From Paenibacillus sp. GP183 (GTDB taxonomy: Bacteria > Bacillota > Bacilli > Paenibacillales > NBRC-103111), in NCBI RefSeq assembly GCF_900104695.1, contig NZ_FNSW01000001.1, positions 1,612,001-1,676,000 of the forward strand: DNA of 64,000 nucleotides, read 5' to 3'. The notes under the pieces were generated by a model that saw nothing but the letters and a program-made list of their open reading frames with translations, had not been told where the DNA came from and ran no database searches. Made by a program: the position numbers and the translations under genes. Numbering within the stretch: position 1 is the first letter of the stretch; the number at the start of each line of letters is the position of its first letter. Below, piece after piece: positions 17,696 to 26,213 of this stretch.

Positions 17696-18862
17696 TTAGG
17701 AACGTGTGATGAGTAAGCTTGTTAGAAATACCATTCCTGCCGATTCCAGTACTTTGTTAGGTATCAGCGAATTAGAAACCGTAGATTTCTTTTGACGCAT
17801 GAAGGCTCGAACCCTCATACGCGTCCATTCATCCAATCGTTGAAACTTCTTCTTTACATTCCCTATGCCGAAATAGTTACCAAAACCCCGTGCAATTTCA
17901 TTTAGTTTCTTGAGCATTTCGCCAAAGTTATTCGCTTGTTGTCTGCGGGTGACTTCCCGGATTTTATCCTTGTACTTCTTCACTTTCGTGTCGGGTACCA
18001 TCAGATAATCTTTCCAGAAGTCGAATCCTAGGAAACGAAAGCCTTCATCGAAATGCACCACTTTTGTTTTCTCAGGGTGCATTCGAAGCTGTAATTCCTT
18101 TTCCAGAATGGTCTTTGCCGCTAGATACGCTTCTTCTGCTTGCTCCTTTGTTTTGCAAAGAATAACGGCATCGTCTGCATACCTTACCACAGCAAAACCT
18201 TTCTTCTTCATCCCCCAGTCGAAATGGTTCAAGTACAAATTCGCAAGCAATGGCGACAAATTCCCGCCCTGCGGAGACCCGATTTCCGTTTCATGGAACT
18301 GGCCACCTTCCATGAATCCCGCCGATAGCCATCCGCGAATGAGCGTCAGCACTTTTCCGTCAGTGATTCTCTCATGCACTTTCTCCATCAGTGATTCGTG
18401 TGGAATTTCATCGAAGAAAGACATGATGTCCAGGTCAACCGCATATTCGTATCCGCCACGTTTCGCGCGTCGAATCGTATTCACTGCTTGGTGCGCCGAG
18501 TATCCTGCACGAAAGCCAAAGCTATAGTAGTAAAAGTCCTGTTCGAAGATCGGTTCAATGATTTGGCGTACCGCTTGCTGACATATGCGATCTCGGATTG
18601 TGGGTATCCCTAACGGTCTTAACTTCCCATTTTCCTTCTCGATGAAATGTCGTTTCACAGGGTCGGGTTTATACCGCCCTTGTTGCAGTAACCTTTGGAG
18701 TTCCCTTAGGTTCATGCACACGTTTTTCTCAAACATGGCGATACTTACGCCATCGATGCCGCCGCTTCCCTGATTCTTCTTTACAGATAGCCATGCTTCG
18801 TACAGATTATCCATTTGGTACACTTTATCGATCAGGGAGTAGTATCGTCGTTTCGGTTTCAT
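17696..18862 (-). CDS. ltrA: Group II intron reverse transcriptase/maturase
   Basis: The product is 388 aa from the ATG at 18862, which follows AAAGGTGGTG. It has the RT0-RT7 core: GSGGIDGVSI, RPLGIPTIRDRICQQAVRQI, FGFRAGYSAHQAVN, GSPQGGNLSPLLANLYL, and the active-site YADDAVILC near residue 230. A thumb/maturase X-domain follows (GFRFLGFDFW through GNYFGIGN). No HNH endonuclease domain is present, as usual for class C introns. The C-terminus is compact. It acts in intron splicing and retrohoming. The frame is intact. Confidence 0.92.
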   Translation of the reverse strand: MKPKRRYYSLIDKVYQMDNLYEAWLSVKKNQGSGGIDGVSIAMFEKNVCMNLRELQRLLQQGRYKPDPVKRHFIEKENGKLRPLGIPTIRDRICQQAVRQIIEPIFEQDFYYYSFGFRAGYSAHQAVNTIRRAKRGGYEYAVDLDIMSFFDEIPHESLMEKVHERITDGKVLTLIRGWLSAGFMEGGQFHETEIGSPQGGNLSPLLANLYLNHFDWGMKKKGFAVVRYADDAVILCKTKEQAEEAYLAAKTILEKELQLRMHPEKTKVVHFDEGFRFLGFDFWKDYLMVPDTKVKKYKDKIREVTRRQQANNFGEMLKKLNEIARGFGNYFGIGNVKKKFQRLDEWTRMRVRAFMRQKKSTVSNSLIPNKVLESAGMVFLTSLLITRS

Positions 18863-19508
18863 TGGTGTTTCACCACCTTTACCCCTACTCACCAAGCTGA
18901 TCTTGTTTCCGCTACCGATGATCGATTCCTTGCTTGTTCCACGGCACGACAAATGCGTCTTAGACTCATTGCCAATCGCTCCTGTTTGCTCGCCGTGTAC
19001 TCAGGTCGCCAGTAGCCCTCGATCCGTTGGCGTTCTTTCGCCATTGGCGGGACGTACCCACTTGGAGCTACCCTCATTGGTTTAAGGCGTTTACGATCCC
19101 CCACTCACGCAAACTCACAGACTTTGACGAAGCACGTCCCCTTTGCCTCTGTCTTCCCTCTTTTGGAGTGGAAGCAGGTTATGCGACTGAGTTTTTTTTT
19201 TTTTTTTCCTCTCGTGCGCATACTCATCCAAGTTTTACCCTCCAGACTGTTACAGCTTTCATCGGCTCGGACTTACTCGCTACTACGGGACGATCCGCCA
19301 TCTCGCAGCCCATCGATTCGGCTTTCCCTTTAAGGTTATACCTCCCCTACCTTGTCCGCGTTTACGTCAAGGAGACTACGAGACTTCCCTCAGTTATCTG
19401 CACATTCTATTCCATCCATCCTGACCCTAATCACGTCGATGAGCCTTGCAGGTCATGTCCCTTTGATTGTTTTCCTGCAAGATATGCTTAATCGCATAGG
19501 TTTCCCCG

Positions 19509-19515
19509 TTTTCAT
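19509..19515 (-). other. Putative EBS1 of the group II intron
   Basis: The minus-strand sequence ATGAAAA is flanked by short complementary GC runs (CCCG/CGGG), so it sits in a loop. It can pair with all seven bases of the 5' exon end TTTTCAT. It lies about 210 nt into the intron. Confidence 0.65.
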
Positions 19516-19723
19516 GGCGGGTCACCCTACATCGCCGCCACCTCTGGTTCACCGCATTCCGGGCTGGACTTTGCCTGCAGGCCCTTCGGATTCCCCCTCA
19601 CGAGAGACACCCTGCCAATCCTTCTCCTATTGGATTAGGACCTTATCTTCGGCTACGGCACTTTAAAGGGTAAAGTTACCGAGTGGATTTGAACCACTTA
19701 GATTGTGCGACTGTGAGGCGCAC

Positions 19724-19730
19724 ATGAAAA
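19724..19730 (-). other. Putative IBS1 in the 5' exon
   Basis: The minus-strand sequence TTTTCAT directly precedes the intron 5' end and is fully complementary to the ATGAAAA loop at 19509-19515. It overlaps the T-tract of the terminator into which the intron inserted. Confidence 0.65.
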
Positions 19731-19750
19731 AGGATCCCGCACGGATCCTT
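19726..19750 (-). terminator. Terminator of the MFS/binding-protein operon, interrupted by the intron
   Basis: An 8-bp stem AAGGATCC/GGATCCTT (19743-19750 with 19730-19737, 5-nt loop) is followed by five T on the minus strand. It lies about 130 bp after the stop at 19883. The intron begins 6 bases after the stem. The stretch 19751-19882 shows no supportable gene. Confidence 0.8.
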
Positions 19751-19882
19751 AGCAAACAATAATACTCGTATAGGACTCTGCGCCAAAAACTCCATTTTAT
19801 TGAAATTCGCTTGAGATAATGCTCATTCCACCTAACTCCAGATTCGATTTCATAATCTTCTGACATTCACCCGCACAATAAT

Positions 19883-20668
19883 TTATATGTCCAGTTCTGA
19901 TGGAATCGACCCTTCTTTGACGAACGGAAAAAGTGGTGGCTGACCCGCCTGCTTCAAAATATCCCGGCCGGCCGGAGAAAGAACGAAACGTAAATAGTCC
20001 ATGGCGGCCTCCCGATTTCGTGATGTTGACGGGATGCTGAGGACATTTCGTATTTGATCGCTCAAGTTGATGGAATCGGGAAACGGAATGTAATCAAAAT
20101 GCTGCCGTTCTGCAATCGCCGTCGATAGATATACGATTGCAGAGTCCCCCTTATTCTCTCTCAAGGCTTGAATCGCCTCCGGAATGGTATGCGCCTTGAC
20201 CGCTGTTTCGATCATCCGCTCCGCAATCTCGGGCATTCCCTCTTGGTTTGCAGCCTTCCGAATGAACTCAATCGTTCGGTATGTCGCGAGATCCTTTTCG
20301 CCGGCAACCCGGATCAATTGAATTCCCGGGCGAAGGAGATCCTGAGCTCCATGAATCGCGAGAGGATTGCCTTTGGGTACCATCAAGACCATCTGGTTGG
20401 CGGAAAAGACGATATACCAGGACGCGGCCTTCAAATCCGTGCCCCGGATGTACTTTCCCATCATTTCTTCCATCATGACTTTCTCGTCTGAAAAGGCCGC
20501 AATGTCACAGCTCGCACCATTGCCTATCTCACTCGCCAGCTCACGCGAACGTCCTGGCGTTAAACGAATTTCGATGTCGTCATGCAGAGCTTCGAACTCT
20601 TGTTTCAGCAGGTTCATCGGACCGGTTAAGGAATCCGCATGGAAAACTTCAATTTCTGTTTTCATCAT
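19883..20668 (-). CDS. ModA-like substrate-binding protein without signal peptide
   Basis: The product (261 aa) has the type 2 periplasmic-binding fold of the ModA/WtpA class: EVFHADSLTGPM at the start, PKGNPLAI, then a C-terminal half with a conserved end (MDYLRFVLSPAGRDIL). It begins directly at the domain, with no signal sequence or lipobox. No upstream in-frame extension supplies one: the preceding stop is the MFS gene, 8 bp away. No permease or ATPase gene is nearby. It is cotranscribed with an MFS carrier, so it may be a cytoplasmic ligand-binding or sensor protein. The ribosome site is weak, suggesting coupling to the MFS gene. Confidence 0.75.
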   Translation of the reverse strand: MMKTEIEVFHADSLTGPMNLLKQEFEALHDDIEIRLTPGRSRELASEIGNGASCDIAAFSDEKVMMEEMMGKYIRGTDLKAASWYIVFSANQMVLMVPKGNPLAIHGAQDLLRPGIQLIRVAGEKDLATYRTIEFIRKAANQEGMPEIAERMIETAVKAHTIPEAIQALRENKGDSAIVYLSTAIAERQHFDYIPFPDSINLSDQIRNVLSIPSTSRNREAAMDYLRFVLSPAGRDILKQAGQPPLFPFVKEGSIPSELDI

Positions 20669-20676
20669 GATCAGAC

Positions 20677-22011
20677 TCAGCCCGATATTGTAGGCGGATT
20701 CATTTTAGCTAGCATTTGCTTATCGACAACGGATTTTTCGGGGTTCAACCAAAACAGCCAAACGATCGCTCCGATGGTCAGAAGTCCGACTTCGACATAG
20801 AATGGCGCACTCCACATGCCTGCCTGCACAAGGGCGCCAAAAACGATAGGAGATAAGGCGCCGCCCATATTCCCTGCCATATTCATCATGCCGGATACAG
20901 TTCCCGAATATTCTCCACCGACATCCATCGGAACGGCCCAAGCGGGACCTATGACGCATTCAAGGAAAAACATGGATGCCGTCAGACAGTATACAGCCAG
21001 ATAAGGATCGGAAGTTTGAGCGGCTGGAATGAGAAAAATAGCGGCACAAAGCATGGACGGTATAGCGACTACCTTTCGCGCGAACTTCATATTTTTGGTT
21101 TTATGCAGAATCTTATCTGTTACGATTCCCCCTACCGTATCCCCAATTACACCGGCAAACAAGGGCAAGGAGGCAAACAATCCCATTTTCACAATGGAAA
21201 AGCCCTGATGGTCTACCAGGTAAGACGGCAGCCAGGTCAAGAAGAAATAAAGGCAATAGTTGTAGCAGAAATACGCGGCCATGATATACCACATGTTGCT
21301 AGACGACAATAAAAACTTCCAGGGAACCTTCGGTTTTTTCTTAATATCGATCGGCAAATTTATGTTACCGCTTTCATCCAGCCCTCGAAGATAAGTTAAT
21401 TCCGCTTCGTTCACCCCTTTGTGCTCCTCCGGCAAGTTGCGGTAAATCAGAAAGAACAGAAGTGCCCATACTATACCTACGAGACCGAAAGTGTAAAAAA
21501 CCGCTTTCCAGCCCCAGGCCACCATAATGGCCACCGCGATCGGCGGCACGATTGCCGCTCCGAAACGGCTGAAGCTATGCGTGATGCCCTGAACGAAACC
21601 TCGCTCCGCTTTCGTAAACCATAACTGCATGGCTCTCGTTGCTGTTGGAAATGCTCCGGCTTCGCCAAGTCCAAATAAGAAACGGATCACCCAAAATGAG
21701 ATAAAGCCTACAGACTGGGCGGTAACCATAGTCATGAAAGACCAATACGTCACGATCGTTGTAAGAACGCCTCGAGGACCAAATCGGTCGCCTAGCCAAC
21801 CTCCTGGAACCTGACCTATCGCATAGGCCCAAGTAAACGAGCTGAAGATTAAGCCCATCGTGATTTTATCAAAACCAAATTCCTTTCGGATAGCCGGCGC
21901 TACTACAGATATGTTGGTCCGGTCCATATAGGTGATGAGATACATTAGACAAATAATTAATAGAACCAACCAGCGCATATTGCTCCTCTTTTGATTCAAT
22001 AATTTGTTCAA
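20677..22011 (-). CDS. MFS transporter, anion:cation symporter (ACS) family
   Basis: The product is about 444 aa with twelve predicted helices. The N-terminal signature ITYMDRTNISVVAPAIRKEF and the loop GWLGDRFGPR are typical of ACS members, which carry organic anions such as hexuronates, tartrate or galactonate. TTG 22011 is preceded by GGAGG at 8 nt; ATG 21978 with GAGGAG is an alternative. It follows the glycolate oxidase genes and a cre-like site, so glycolate or a related hydroxy acid is a reasonable substrate guess. The binding-protein gene follows after 8 bp. Confidence 0.85.
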   Translation of the reverse strand: MNKLLNQKRSNMRWLVLLIICLMYLITYMDRTNISVVAPAIRKEFGFDKITMGLIFSSFTWAYAIGQVPGGWLGDRFGPRGVLTTIVTYWSFMTMVTAQSVGFISFWVIRFLFGLGEAGAFPTATRAMQLWFTKAERGFVQGITHSFSRFGAAIVPPIAVAIMVAWGWKAVFYTFGLVGIVWALLFFLIYRNLPEEHKGVNEAELTYLRGLDESGNINLPIDIKKKPKVPWKFLLSSSNMWYIMAAYFCYNYCLYFFLTWLPSYLVDHQGFSIVKMGLFASLPLFAGVIGDTVGGIVTDKILHKTKNMKFARKVVAIPSMLCAAIFLIPAAQTSDPYLAVYCLTASMFFLECVIGPAWAVPMDVGGEYSGTVSGMMNMAGNMGGALSPIVFGALVQAGMWSAPFYVEVGLLTIGAIVWLFWLNPEKSVVDKQMLAKMNPPTISG

Positions 22012-22114
22012 AGATACAACCTCCAGCAATTTAATGTTTGGCCAGACTTCTAACTAGGCTTCAAAACAGTTTTCCATCACCTCCATAGTGAATAGATCTA
22101 TCTTAAGTAAATTA

Positions 22115-22128
22115 CGATAGCGCTTACA
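22115..22128 (-). promoter_or_regulatory. cre-like CcpA site before the MFS gene
   Basis: The minus strand reads TGTAAGCGCTATCG, 13 of 14 matches to the cre consensus. It lies in the 117-bp gap between the GlcF-type gene and the MFS start. It could roadblock transcripts coming from the glcD-glcF genes or repress a local promoter. Confidence 0.55.
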
Positions 22129-23454
22129 TTATCTCGAAATTGAAGATTTGACGCCTTCTTTCTGTGCCCTTTCCATCGTTTCCGTCAAATAGTCAACAAT
22201 ATGCATCGCTTTAACTTTGCCCTGGAGCCCCGCTCTTTGTATGCCGATGTTCATTTGCAGCAGACAGCCTGGGTTAGCCGTAATAATAATGTCCGGCCGA
22301 ATGGCTTGGACATGGTTCATTTTTTTATCCAAAATATCCGAAGCAAGCTCTGGTTGAAGCAAATTATAAATGCCTGCAGAACCGCAGCATAACTTGGCTT
22401 CAGGCAGCTCCGTAAATTCTGCATTCGTCACGCCTTTCAACAGCTTCTTCGGGGCGTCCTTAACGCTCATGACATACTGGAGATGGCAAGAAGGCTGATA
22501 AGTAATCCTTTCCCCGTTCCCAACGGCATCCATTTCATTTGGATCAAGCACTTCGCTGATATCCCGAATCTTGTCGCTAAAGCTTTCGGCCGGGTGGCGC
22601 CAGTCCGGATCGTCTCTAAGGAGCTCCCCGTATTCTTTTAACATAGCTCCGCATCCGCCTGCATTAGTTACAATGAAATCCGCACCACTTTGTTCGAACG
22701 CCGCAATATTTCTCCTAGCGAGCTCCATGGCTGATTCTTTCTTACCGTTATGCCTATGAAGAGCCCCGCAACATACCTGTCGATCCGGCGTTATGACATC
22801 GTATCCGGTCTTGGACAGCAATTGAATCGAATGGTCATTCGTCTTACGGAACATGACGTCCATGATGCATCCGACAAACATGCCAGCACTAAGCTGAGAA
22901 CGTGCAGCATCTTCGCCGCTTCCCCGCGACTCAGTCCAAACGGGACGGGGCTTGCGTTCTGCAGGTGCCGTTATATCCGGCATAACCGCTTCCATTTGCC
23001 TCAGCGATTCCGGGAAAAGCTTAAGAATTCCAAGTCCTTGCGTTATTTTCCGCAAGCCGGACTTTTGGTAAAGCCATAGAAGTGTACCCAAGGTTCGAAG
23101 CCTTTTTGGATAGGGAAGCAGACTATCAAAGAAGAAATTGCGAAGAAGTTTTATGTGCGGAGGGTACGATTGGGTTTCCTTCAATTTCTCCTTGGCAAGC
23201 ATGACAATATCAGGAATCGGAACGTCCATCGGGCATGCGTCAACACATGCGGAACAAAGAAGACAGCGGTCCAATTGCATTTCGATTTCTTTGTTGCTCG
23301 GGATCACACCCTCTATTACGCTTCGCGCCATATAGACGCGACCTCTGGGTCCGTCCGCTTCCTTGCCGGTAATATCCAGCGTAGGGCAAACATCGCGGCA
23401 AGCCCCGCAGCGGACACAAGAATACATGGCTTCTTCCGTACTTAACATTTTCAT
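22129..23454 (-). CDS. glcF: Glycolate oxidase iron-sulfur subunit
   Basis: The product (441 aa) has two N-terminal 4Fe-4S ferredoxin motifs: C13-x2-C16-x2-C19-x3-CP and C64-x2-C67-x2-C70-x3-CP. Two CCG domains follow (VCCGALHRHNGKK, LCCGSAGIYNL), which bind a further cluster. It passes electrons from the FAD subunit encoded 16 bp upstream to the membrane quinone pool. There is no GlcE-type third subunit; Bacillus also has the two-subunit arrangement. Next to malate synthase G, the expected role is glycolate to glyoxylate, although D-lactate dehydrogenases of this class look similar. Confidence 0.88.
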   Translation of the reverse strand: MKMLSTEEAMYSCVRCGACRDVCPTLDITGKEADGPRGRVYMARSVIEGVIPSNKEIEMQLDRCLLCSACVDACPMDVPIPDIVMLAKEKLKETQSYPPHIKLLRNFFFDSLLPYPKRLRTLGTLLWLYQKSGLRKITQGLGILKLFPESLRQMEAVMPDITAPAERKPRPVWTESRGSGEDAARSQLSAGMFVGCIMDVMFRKTNDHSIQLLSKTGYDVITPDRQVCCGALHRHNGKKESAMELARRNIAAFEQSGADFIVTNAGGCGAMLKEYGELLRDDPDWRHPAESFSDKIRDISEVLDPNEMDAVGNGERITYQPSCHLQYVMSVKDAPKKLLKGVTNAEFTELPEAKLCCGSAGIYNLLQPELASDILDKKMNHVQAIRPDIIITANPGCLLQMNIGIQRAGLQGKVKAMHIVDYLTETMERAQKEGVKSSISR

Positions 23455-23470
23455 AGTCCGGTTCTCCCGC

Positions 23471-24877
23471 TCAGATTGGCAGCGCCATTTTGCCAGGATT
23501 TAAAATATTGTTGGGATCCAATGTTTTTTTGATGGCGCACATGACTTGAAACGCTGGGCCGTGTTCAATTTCCATATACGGAGCTCTGACAAATCCTACG
23601 CCATGCTCTGCTGTTGTTGTTCCTTCCATCTCGATCGCCATTCGGTGAATATCCTCAATCATTTTCTTGGCGTTCTCCACCTCCGTTTGGTCTTTTAAAT
23701 TGATCACAGGCGATGTGTGCAAATTGCCGTCGCCGATGTGCCCGTAAATGGCGCATACGATTTGATACGACCTAGCGATCTCGTGAATGGTCCGCAGCGC
23801 TTCAGGCAATCTGGATAACGGGACGCAAATATCCTCTCCTCCGTATACACGAAATCCACCCGGCTTTAAACGCCCTGTCGCCGCACCGACGATTTGTCTG
23901 GCTTGCCACAACTTCTGGCATTCTTCAGGGCTGTCGCTGAATTTCACATAGTCGGTATATGCACCAACAACCTCAGTTACCCTTGCGACTTGGGAGGACA
24001 CCTCAGCCTTACCGCCATCCACTTCGATCACGAGCAGAGCCTCATTTTCGGGCAAAGCAAGCTCCGGCCGCATCAGATTTGCCGCTTTCGTACATTGTTG
24101 GTCCATGATTTCCAATGCGGAAGGCATGATCCCCGAACGAAAAATATGGTTGACCGCTTCGCCCGCAAGTTCAAGCTGCCGGAAGGAGCAGAGGATGATT
24201 CCACGGGAAGGCGGGAGGGGAAGAACTTTTAGCCGCAACCGCGTAATAATGCCCAGAGTCCCTTCCGAACCGATCATCAGGTGAGCGAGATCATAACCTG
24301 AAACCGATTTCAGCGCCTTTGATTTTACGCCCCCTGTGACAATGACGTCGCCTGTCGGCAGCACGACTTCCAGACCAAGCACATAAAAACGGGTATTCCC
24401 GTACTTGACTGCCCGCAGTCCGCTTGAATTATTGGCAACCATGCCGCCTATTGTGCACATTTTCGCGCTGCCCGGGTCGGGCGGAAAGAAGATTCCATAT
24501 TTCTTAAGAGCGTCATTCAGATTAGCCTGCACAACACCCGGCTCGACCGTGACCTGCATATTCGAGTGATCAATCTCCAGAATTCGGTTCATTTTGGATA
24601 AATCCATCACAATTCCTCCCAAAACAGGAACCGGTCCACCGGTCTGAGCGGTTCCCGCTCCCCTAGGATAAAGAGGAATACGATATTCATTCGCCAATTT
24701 TGTACAAGCGCTCACTTCTTCTGTCGATTCGACAATGACGACAATTTCCGGTTCCTTCGGTTCCAATTGAGTAGCGAAAGAAGCGTCGTAAGAATAGGTC
24801 ATCATATCGGTTTTGCTTGTCAGCACACGGTCTTGGCCCAATATTTGCTGCAATTTAAAAATAAGATTCCCGCTCAT
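23471..24877 (-). CDS. glcD: Glycolate oxidase FAD-binding subunit
   Basis: The product (468 aa) is of the FAD-linked oxidase class. The FAD_binding_4 region spans about 35-210, with PRGAGTAQTGGPVPVLGG and the pyrophosphate-binding CTIGGMVANNSSG. The FAD-oxidase C domain ends with the substrate-region motifs GHIGDGNLHTSP and TTAEHGVGFVRAP, and the final NILNPGKM. It oxidises a 2-hydroxy acid and hands electrons to the Fe-S subunit encoded downstream. GGGGGT precedes the ATG. The aminotransferase gene lies 48 bp upstream on the same strand. Confidence 0.9.
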   Translation of the reverse strand: MSGNLIFKLQQILGQDRVLTSKTDMMTYSYDASFATQLEPKEPEIVVIVESTEEVSACTKLANEYRIPLYPRGAGTAQTGGPVPVLGGIVMDLSKMNRILEIDHSNMQVTVEPGVVQANLNDALKKYGIFFPPDPGSAKMCTIGGMVANNSSGLRAVKYGNTRFYVLGLEVVLPTGDVIVTGGVKSKALKSVSGYDLAHLMIGSEGTLGIITRLRLKVLPLPPSRGIILCSFRQLELAGEAVNHIFRSGIMPSALEIMDQQCTKAANLMRPELALPENEALLVIEVDGGKAEVSSQVARVTEVVGAYTDYVKFSDSPEECQKLWQARQIVGAATGRLKPGGFRVYGGEDICVPLSRLPEALRTIHEIARSYQIVCAIYGHIGDGNLHTSPVINLKDQTEVENAKKMIEDIHRMAIEMEGTTTAEHGVGFVRAPYMEIEHGPAFQVMCAIKKTLDPNNILNPGKMALPI

Positions 24878-24925
24878 ACGACCCCCAGTCCGCTTGTCTC
24901 CAGAGCAATGATTTCGCAGAATCGG

Positions 24926-26095
24926 TTAACAGTAAGGGTTTTCCAGCCAGTACTTCTGGGCTGCGGATACTCCCGCTCCAAGCTGAACGTTAAAGCCCAC
25001 CTTCGTAAGTCCCAGCTCCAATGCGGCAAACATTTTCAAGATGTCAGCGGCATCTGTATATCCCATATGTCCTAGACGAAGCAGTTTCCCTTTCTGTTTC
25101 CCTAAGCCGCCGCCTACAGCAACATGGAATTGCTCCCGCATTAATTTGCGCAGCGAGTCGGAGTCCATCCGATCGAATACTACCGAGGTGAGAGTCGGAC
25201 TGGCCGCAGAATCATCGACCAGAAGTTCCAATCCCAGGGCGCGGACTCCCGATCTTGTCATATCGCGCAAGCAGGCATGACGTTTGTAAGCTGCTTCTAT
25301 TCCTCCCCCCCGCTCAATCATTCTGCAAGATTCAAGCAAACCGTTCACCAAGGCAATGTTGGGTGTGTACGGCGTATGTCCTTTCGGAAGCAGTTCTCTG
25401 TACTTTTTCAAATCCAAATAAAATGACGGACATTTATGGTTGTCAATAACACCCCATGCTTTATCACTCACGGCTACCAATGCGTTTCCTGGCGGCAGCA
25501 TAAGTGCCTTTTGGCCGCCTGTAGCCACTATATCGATTCCCCAGTCATCCATATACAAAGGAGTTCCGACGATAGAGCTGACCGCATCCGCGACAAAAAC
25601 GGCATCGAACTGCCTGACGATGGAGCCTAACTCCTTAATGTTATTGATCGCTCCCGTAGACGTTTCGCAATGGGTCGCAAAAACGGCTTTGATTTCAGGA
25701 TGCTGCTCCAATGCTTTTTTGACATCTCTCGGGTCAACGATTTCTCCCCAGGGAGCATCCACACGAATGACGTTTACACCGATATGTTCAGCAATATCGA
25801 CCAAATAATCGCCAAAGTAACCGATTACACAAATGAGGATCGTATCCGATGGACCGACCAGATTCACCATCGCCGTTTCCAGTGCCGAAGCACCGCTTCC
25901 GCACAGGATATAGACGTCGTTTTTCGTTTGAAACACTTTTTTGGCCGCTTCGGCCGCTTCCTTCAAAATTTCCTGATGCTCCTCATTCCGGTAATCCATC
26001 ATCGGATGATCGAATGAACGTAGGATCGCCCTCTGAATTTCCCGCGGAACCTGTACGGGCCCAGGCAGACGCAAATCCATTTTTTCCGAGAACAT
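24926..26095 (-). CDS. Class V aminotransferase, alanine/serine-glyoxylate type
   Basis: The product is 389 aa from ATG 26095, which has AAGGAGAG at 7 nt; the longer frame to 26128 would run into the operator. The sequence has the AGT-family start (LPGPVQVPREIQRA), the cofactor Asp in FVADAVSSI, and the PLP lysine in TGGQKALMLPPG near residue 195. Family members transfer an amino group to glyoxylate to make glycine, from alanine, serine or (S)-ureidoglycine (PucG). The glycolate oxidase genes follow, so consumption of glyoxylate is likely. It is the first gene of a unit controlled by one of three related operators. Confidence 0.85.
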   Translation of the reverse strand: MFSEKMDLRLPGPVQVPREIQRAILRSFDHPMMDYRNEEHQEILKEAAEAAKKVFQTKNDVYILCGSGASALETAMVNLVGPSDTILICVIGYFGDYLVDIAEHIGVNVIRVDAPWGEIVDPRDVKKALEQHPEIKAVFATHCETSTGAINNIKELGSIVRQFDAVFVADAVSSIVGTPLYMDDWGIDIVATGGQKALMLPPGNALVAVSDKAWGVIDNHKCPSFYLDLKKYRELLPKGHTPYTPNIALVNGLLESCRMIERGGGIEAAYKRHACLRDMTRSGVRALGLELLVDDSAASPTLTSVVFDRMDSDSLRKLMREQFHVAVGGGLGKQKGKLLRLGHMGYTDAADILKMFAALELGLTKVGFNVQLGAGVSAAQKYWLENPYC

Positions 26096-26122
26096 AGAGC
26101 CACTCTCCTTGGAAATGTATAG

Positions 26123-26146
26123 TTTCATTATAATGAACCATGTTCA
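26123..26146. promoter_or_regulatory. Triple half-site operator, copy A
   Basis: TTTCA (26123-26127), 6 bp, TGAAC (26134-26138), 3 bp, GTTCA (26142-26146). The first two half-sites form a 14-bp perfect palindrome, TTCATTATAATGAA; the last two form TGAAC-CAT-GTTCA. The minus strand also contains a TATAAT inside the element. It lies 27 bp upstream of the aminotransferase start codon. Confidence 0.7.
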
Positions 26147-26213
26147 ATATCATGTGATAATTATATTGCAAATTCTGGAAGAGGTCAATCGTTTTTTCTC
26201 TTCCCGCCCATCA

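Larger units (their letters stand above)
17550..19723 (-). mobile_element. Group II intron (class C-like), complete
   Basis: The intron RNA is on the minus strand. The 5' end is GTGCGCC at 19723; the 3' end is placed after CCCTAC at 17550. Domain V is the hairpin 17590-17623 with the AGC triad and a GAAA tetraloop. Domain VI (about 17558-17586) has an unpaired A seven bases from the 3' end, as expected for the branch point. It encodes its own reverse transcriptase. A 7-nt IBS1-EBS1 match supports the 5' boundary. The upstream exon is a terminator hairpin, the known target of class C introns. Total length is about 2.17 kb. Confidence 0.85.

Noticed and set aside
18108-19666. Several plus-strand open frames of 60-154 codons
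   Set aside because: They lie antisense to the reverse transcriptase or within structured intron RNA and resemble no protein.
26174-26200. GGAAGAG/CTCTTCC hairpin after the crotonase gene
   Set aside because: The T-run lies in the loop rather than after the stem on the minus strand, so it does not look like a terminator.
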